This document shows positions 39,591 to 41,689 of a stretch of 41,689 nucleotides of DNA, one piece after another (within the stretch, counting starts at the first letter, position 1; each line of letters begins with the position of its first letter). A program made the position numbers and the translations under genes. The notes under the pieces are model-generated. The model was given only the letters and a program-made list of their open reading frames with translations, searched no databases and had not been told where the DNA came from. The DNA comes from Phoronis australis (Eukaryota; Phoronida; Phoronidae). The stretch lies in the NCBI GenBank assembly GCA_002633005.1, contig NMRA01000406.1, positions 259,596-301,284 on the forward strand. Direction: 5' to 3'.

Positions 39591-41379
39591 CTGGAAACAT
39601 GGAAGTGTAAAATAAAGATAAATATATATTATACGACAAACGTGATGATAACTGTGTTAGTCCAAGTGCTAAAGGTCAAAATATGGCAAGCATGTGACAC
39701 TTTTGGAAGAAATCGCCATATTTTGTTAATGTGACCATTTTGAGATGCTTTCTCGATCTTGGTATAAGGGGAGTAATTTTAACCTCATTTGTCCCAAATT
39801 GGATTCATAATTAGGTCATGATTATTATCAATTATATGTATTTGATTTCGGCAAAAATTTCCCTTAGACATGTCTTGTTAAACACAACATGCTTTGAATT
39901 TGCACTTAACACCCTATCAATGTGTTCCATTTCTTGTAATGAATATTTTCTAATACAGTTGCAAATTTGGCTCCATTTCCTCTAAATATTACGTCAGATG
40001 CCTGAACAAGCTTTACAAATTCGCCACAAAAAGTTGTCCAGTAACTTCAAATGAACAAAACCCAATCAAATTATCATTCATTTTGGGTCTAGTGCTGTTG
40101 GTTTTTGAAGATTGGGTTTCTGTGCCAAATTTTGAAAAAAGTCAGATTTTTAGGTCAAATTTCTCGAAAACGTGCCAGTCAAACCTTGAGAACTTTTTAG
40201 ATTCTTACAGTATAGTACTTAATGACCTTAAAAACACCAAAATTATCTTGCCCCTCAAAAAGTTGCCACGGAAGTGATATTCTAGGCTTCCTAGAGTCGA
40301 ATGCATGTGATGCCTTGTTTTGGACTTTAATCTTGAATGACATTGAAAGCATAAAAAATAATGGGACACCATGGAGTCTCAGATACTGTCGAGTGGCGCG
40401 AGAGATTTGAATACTGCAATTTACGCTAATTAGAGCATAATTGTGTATGCAAATGAGGTTTACCAAGGTCGAAATTGCTGGATTGACAAAACATCTCAAA
40501 ATGGTTATTTGTACAAACAATGGCGATTTCTTTAACTTGCACATACATGCCGTAGAGGACAAAATGATTTGAATGTCGGTAATATATTCAACGTAGTAGA
40601 CGAGGCAAATAAATAACATAAAATGACTCTATTATTCATTTGCTGTCTGCAAGAGAGTTAACGGAAATAATTTACAAGAAACGTTCTCTAACACAATGTA
40701 TTGTGAGAAAGGGAATACAACTCATAAAAAGAATTGACAAGAAAAGGAAATGACCCTTCTTCTTAGCCAATGACAAACACGACAACGATAGTGGACGCCA
40801 CTCAAACATCGAATAATGTAGCCAGGTCGTTTGGAATAGGGCAGAAAATAAGGGACGACCCAAGAAGTTATACCACCGGTACATGGGAAATGCAAACGTT
40901 TGCTGCTGACTGAAGGTATTAAGAGACGGGGTTGAAGTTAAGTAACCGTGTAATCCATTCCAATCTCAAACAGTCCTTGAGAAAATGGGGATGAGGACGG
41001 CTGTAGATTGTAACGATGATCGTTTTTCCATTTTCCTCTTAATTCAGAAGCAAACATGCTTAGCTGAAGCTTTGGAAAATTATAAACATGTTTTCAAATT
41101 ATTTGTTTGATTTTTTAATACTCTTTAGTTTTCTACAAACAACAATTTACCAGCTTTTTTCTAATGCCATTTACAAGATTACAATACAAGCTATCCTTGT
41201 TTTACATTTTTGTGTCATCAGCTGAACATCTAGTCCGGTCCCTTAGCAGCCAAGAACCCCATAACATTTACACCCCGGATTAAAGCACCACATTTGGCAC
41301 ACAGATGCTTTATTGGCACACGCTGCATCTCATGGGGGTCGGTTGCCCGAAATTTGAGGCCAAGGTCAATGTAAAATCA

Positions 41380-41392
41380 AGGTCAAAGTTCA
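41380..41392 (+). promoter_or_regulatory. DR1-type nuclear receptor motif
   Basis: AGGTCAAAGTTCA is a direct repeat with one-base spacing, the form bound by HNF4 and RXR heterodimers. Two more AGGTCA half-sites lie within 20 bases on either side (41363 and 41395). Motif match only. Confidence 0.3.
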
Positions 41393-41550
41393 TAAGGTCA
41401 TTTTTAATGGCTTGACACGAAATATCTGCTTCATTACCGTTTCATATGATTAACAGGAAGATTTTTCAATTCAAATAATGTTGATAACTTATATACACTG
41501 AGAAAAACTGTCAAACTGGCATAATTTTGCATTAAGTCAACTCTAGCAGC

Positions 41551-41689
41551 CAGTGGCGGATCTACGGGGGGTTCAGGGGGTTTAAACCCCCCTCGGGCCA
41601 GGACCCAAAAATTAAAAAAAAAACAAAAGCGTATCCAGCAAAACAAAAACGTCACCGCCAGCGTGTGTAAACCCCAAGTAAACCAACTT
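41551..41689 (+). mobile_element. Transposon left end, cut by window edge
   Basis: CAGTGGCGGATCTACGGGGG followed by a GTTTAAACCCCCC palindrome is typical of the ends of widespread hAT-like non-autonomous elements. The right end lies outside the window. Confidence 0.5.

Larger units (their letters stand above)
39591..41689. other. Upstream FAXC intron or flank; no exon found
   Basis: The FAXC exon at 39394-39590 starts with an acceptor, so transcription comes from here or beyond. I found no exon encoding the expected membrane segment and SPFCLK-type start. The sequence is AT-rich and otherwise featureless to about 41280. Confidence 0.5.

Overview
This is a gene-containing, repeat-rich piece of an animal nuclear genome. 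Genes have introns with GT-AG borders, long AT-rich introns, minisatellites, miniature inverted-repeat transposons and retroelement scraps, and nothing bacterial is visible. A secreted AA15-type copper monooxygenase points to an invertebrate, because vertebrates are not known to carry this family. The close match of the C2orf42 and FAXC proteins to their vertebrate counterparts suggests a slowly evolving bilaterian, perhaps a marine non-vertebrate deuterostome. I cannot name the species. Two runs of N (49 and 3 bases) mark assembly gaps.

Layout. 1-3925: no gene recognised; a field of degenerate repeats whose best-kept core matches the CTCF consensus. 3926-11676, minus: a complete eight-exon C2orf42 homologue (603 aa), with minisatellites in its introns and a tandem duplication of the start of one exon. 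9909-10695, inside its first coding intron: two Penelope-like 3' ends facing each other as a long inverted repeat. 11677-13885: the head-to-head gap between C2orf42 and a sugar transporter, with a tRNA-like sequence and a candidate 5'UTR exon. 13886-15316, plus: a class III GLUT-like sugar transporter whose coding region has no intron. 15338-20850: intergenic, with a 22-bp minisatellite and a pogo-like miniature element. 20851-28788, plus: a complete three-exon AA15 lytic polysaccharide monooxygenase with a signal peptide and mature N-terminal histidine; its introns hold a THAP-domain relic, minisatellites and a repeat rich in heat-shock elements. 28800-32419: intergenic, with a Penelope-like GIY-YIG relic and several miniature elements. 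32420-39590 and probably beyond, minus: the last four exons of a FAXC (failed axon connections) homologue; its first exons were not found. 39591-41689: probably its intron or upstream region, ending inside a mobile element.

The four genes do not form an obvious pathway. The transporter (sugar uptake) and the monooxygenase (attack on chitin or a similar polysaccharide) could both relate to carbohydrate use, but nothing in the sequence links them. Exon joins were worked out by hand from splice signals, phase and family similarity. All phases agree, but no transcript evidence was available.
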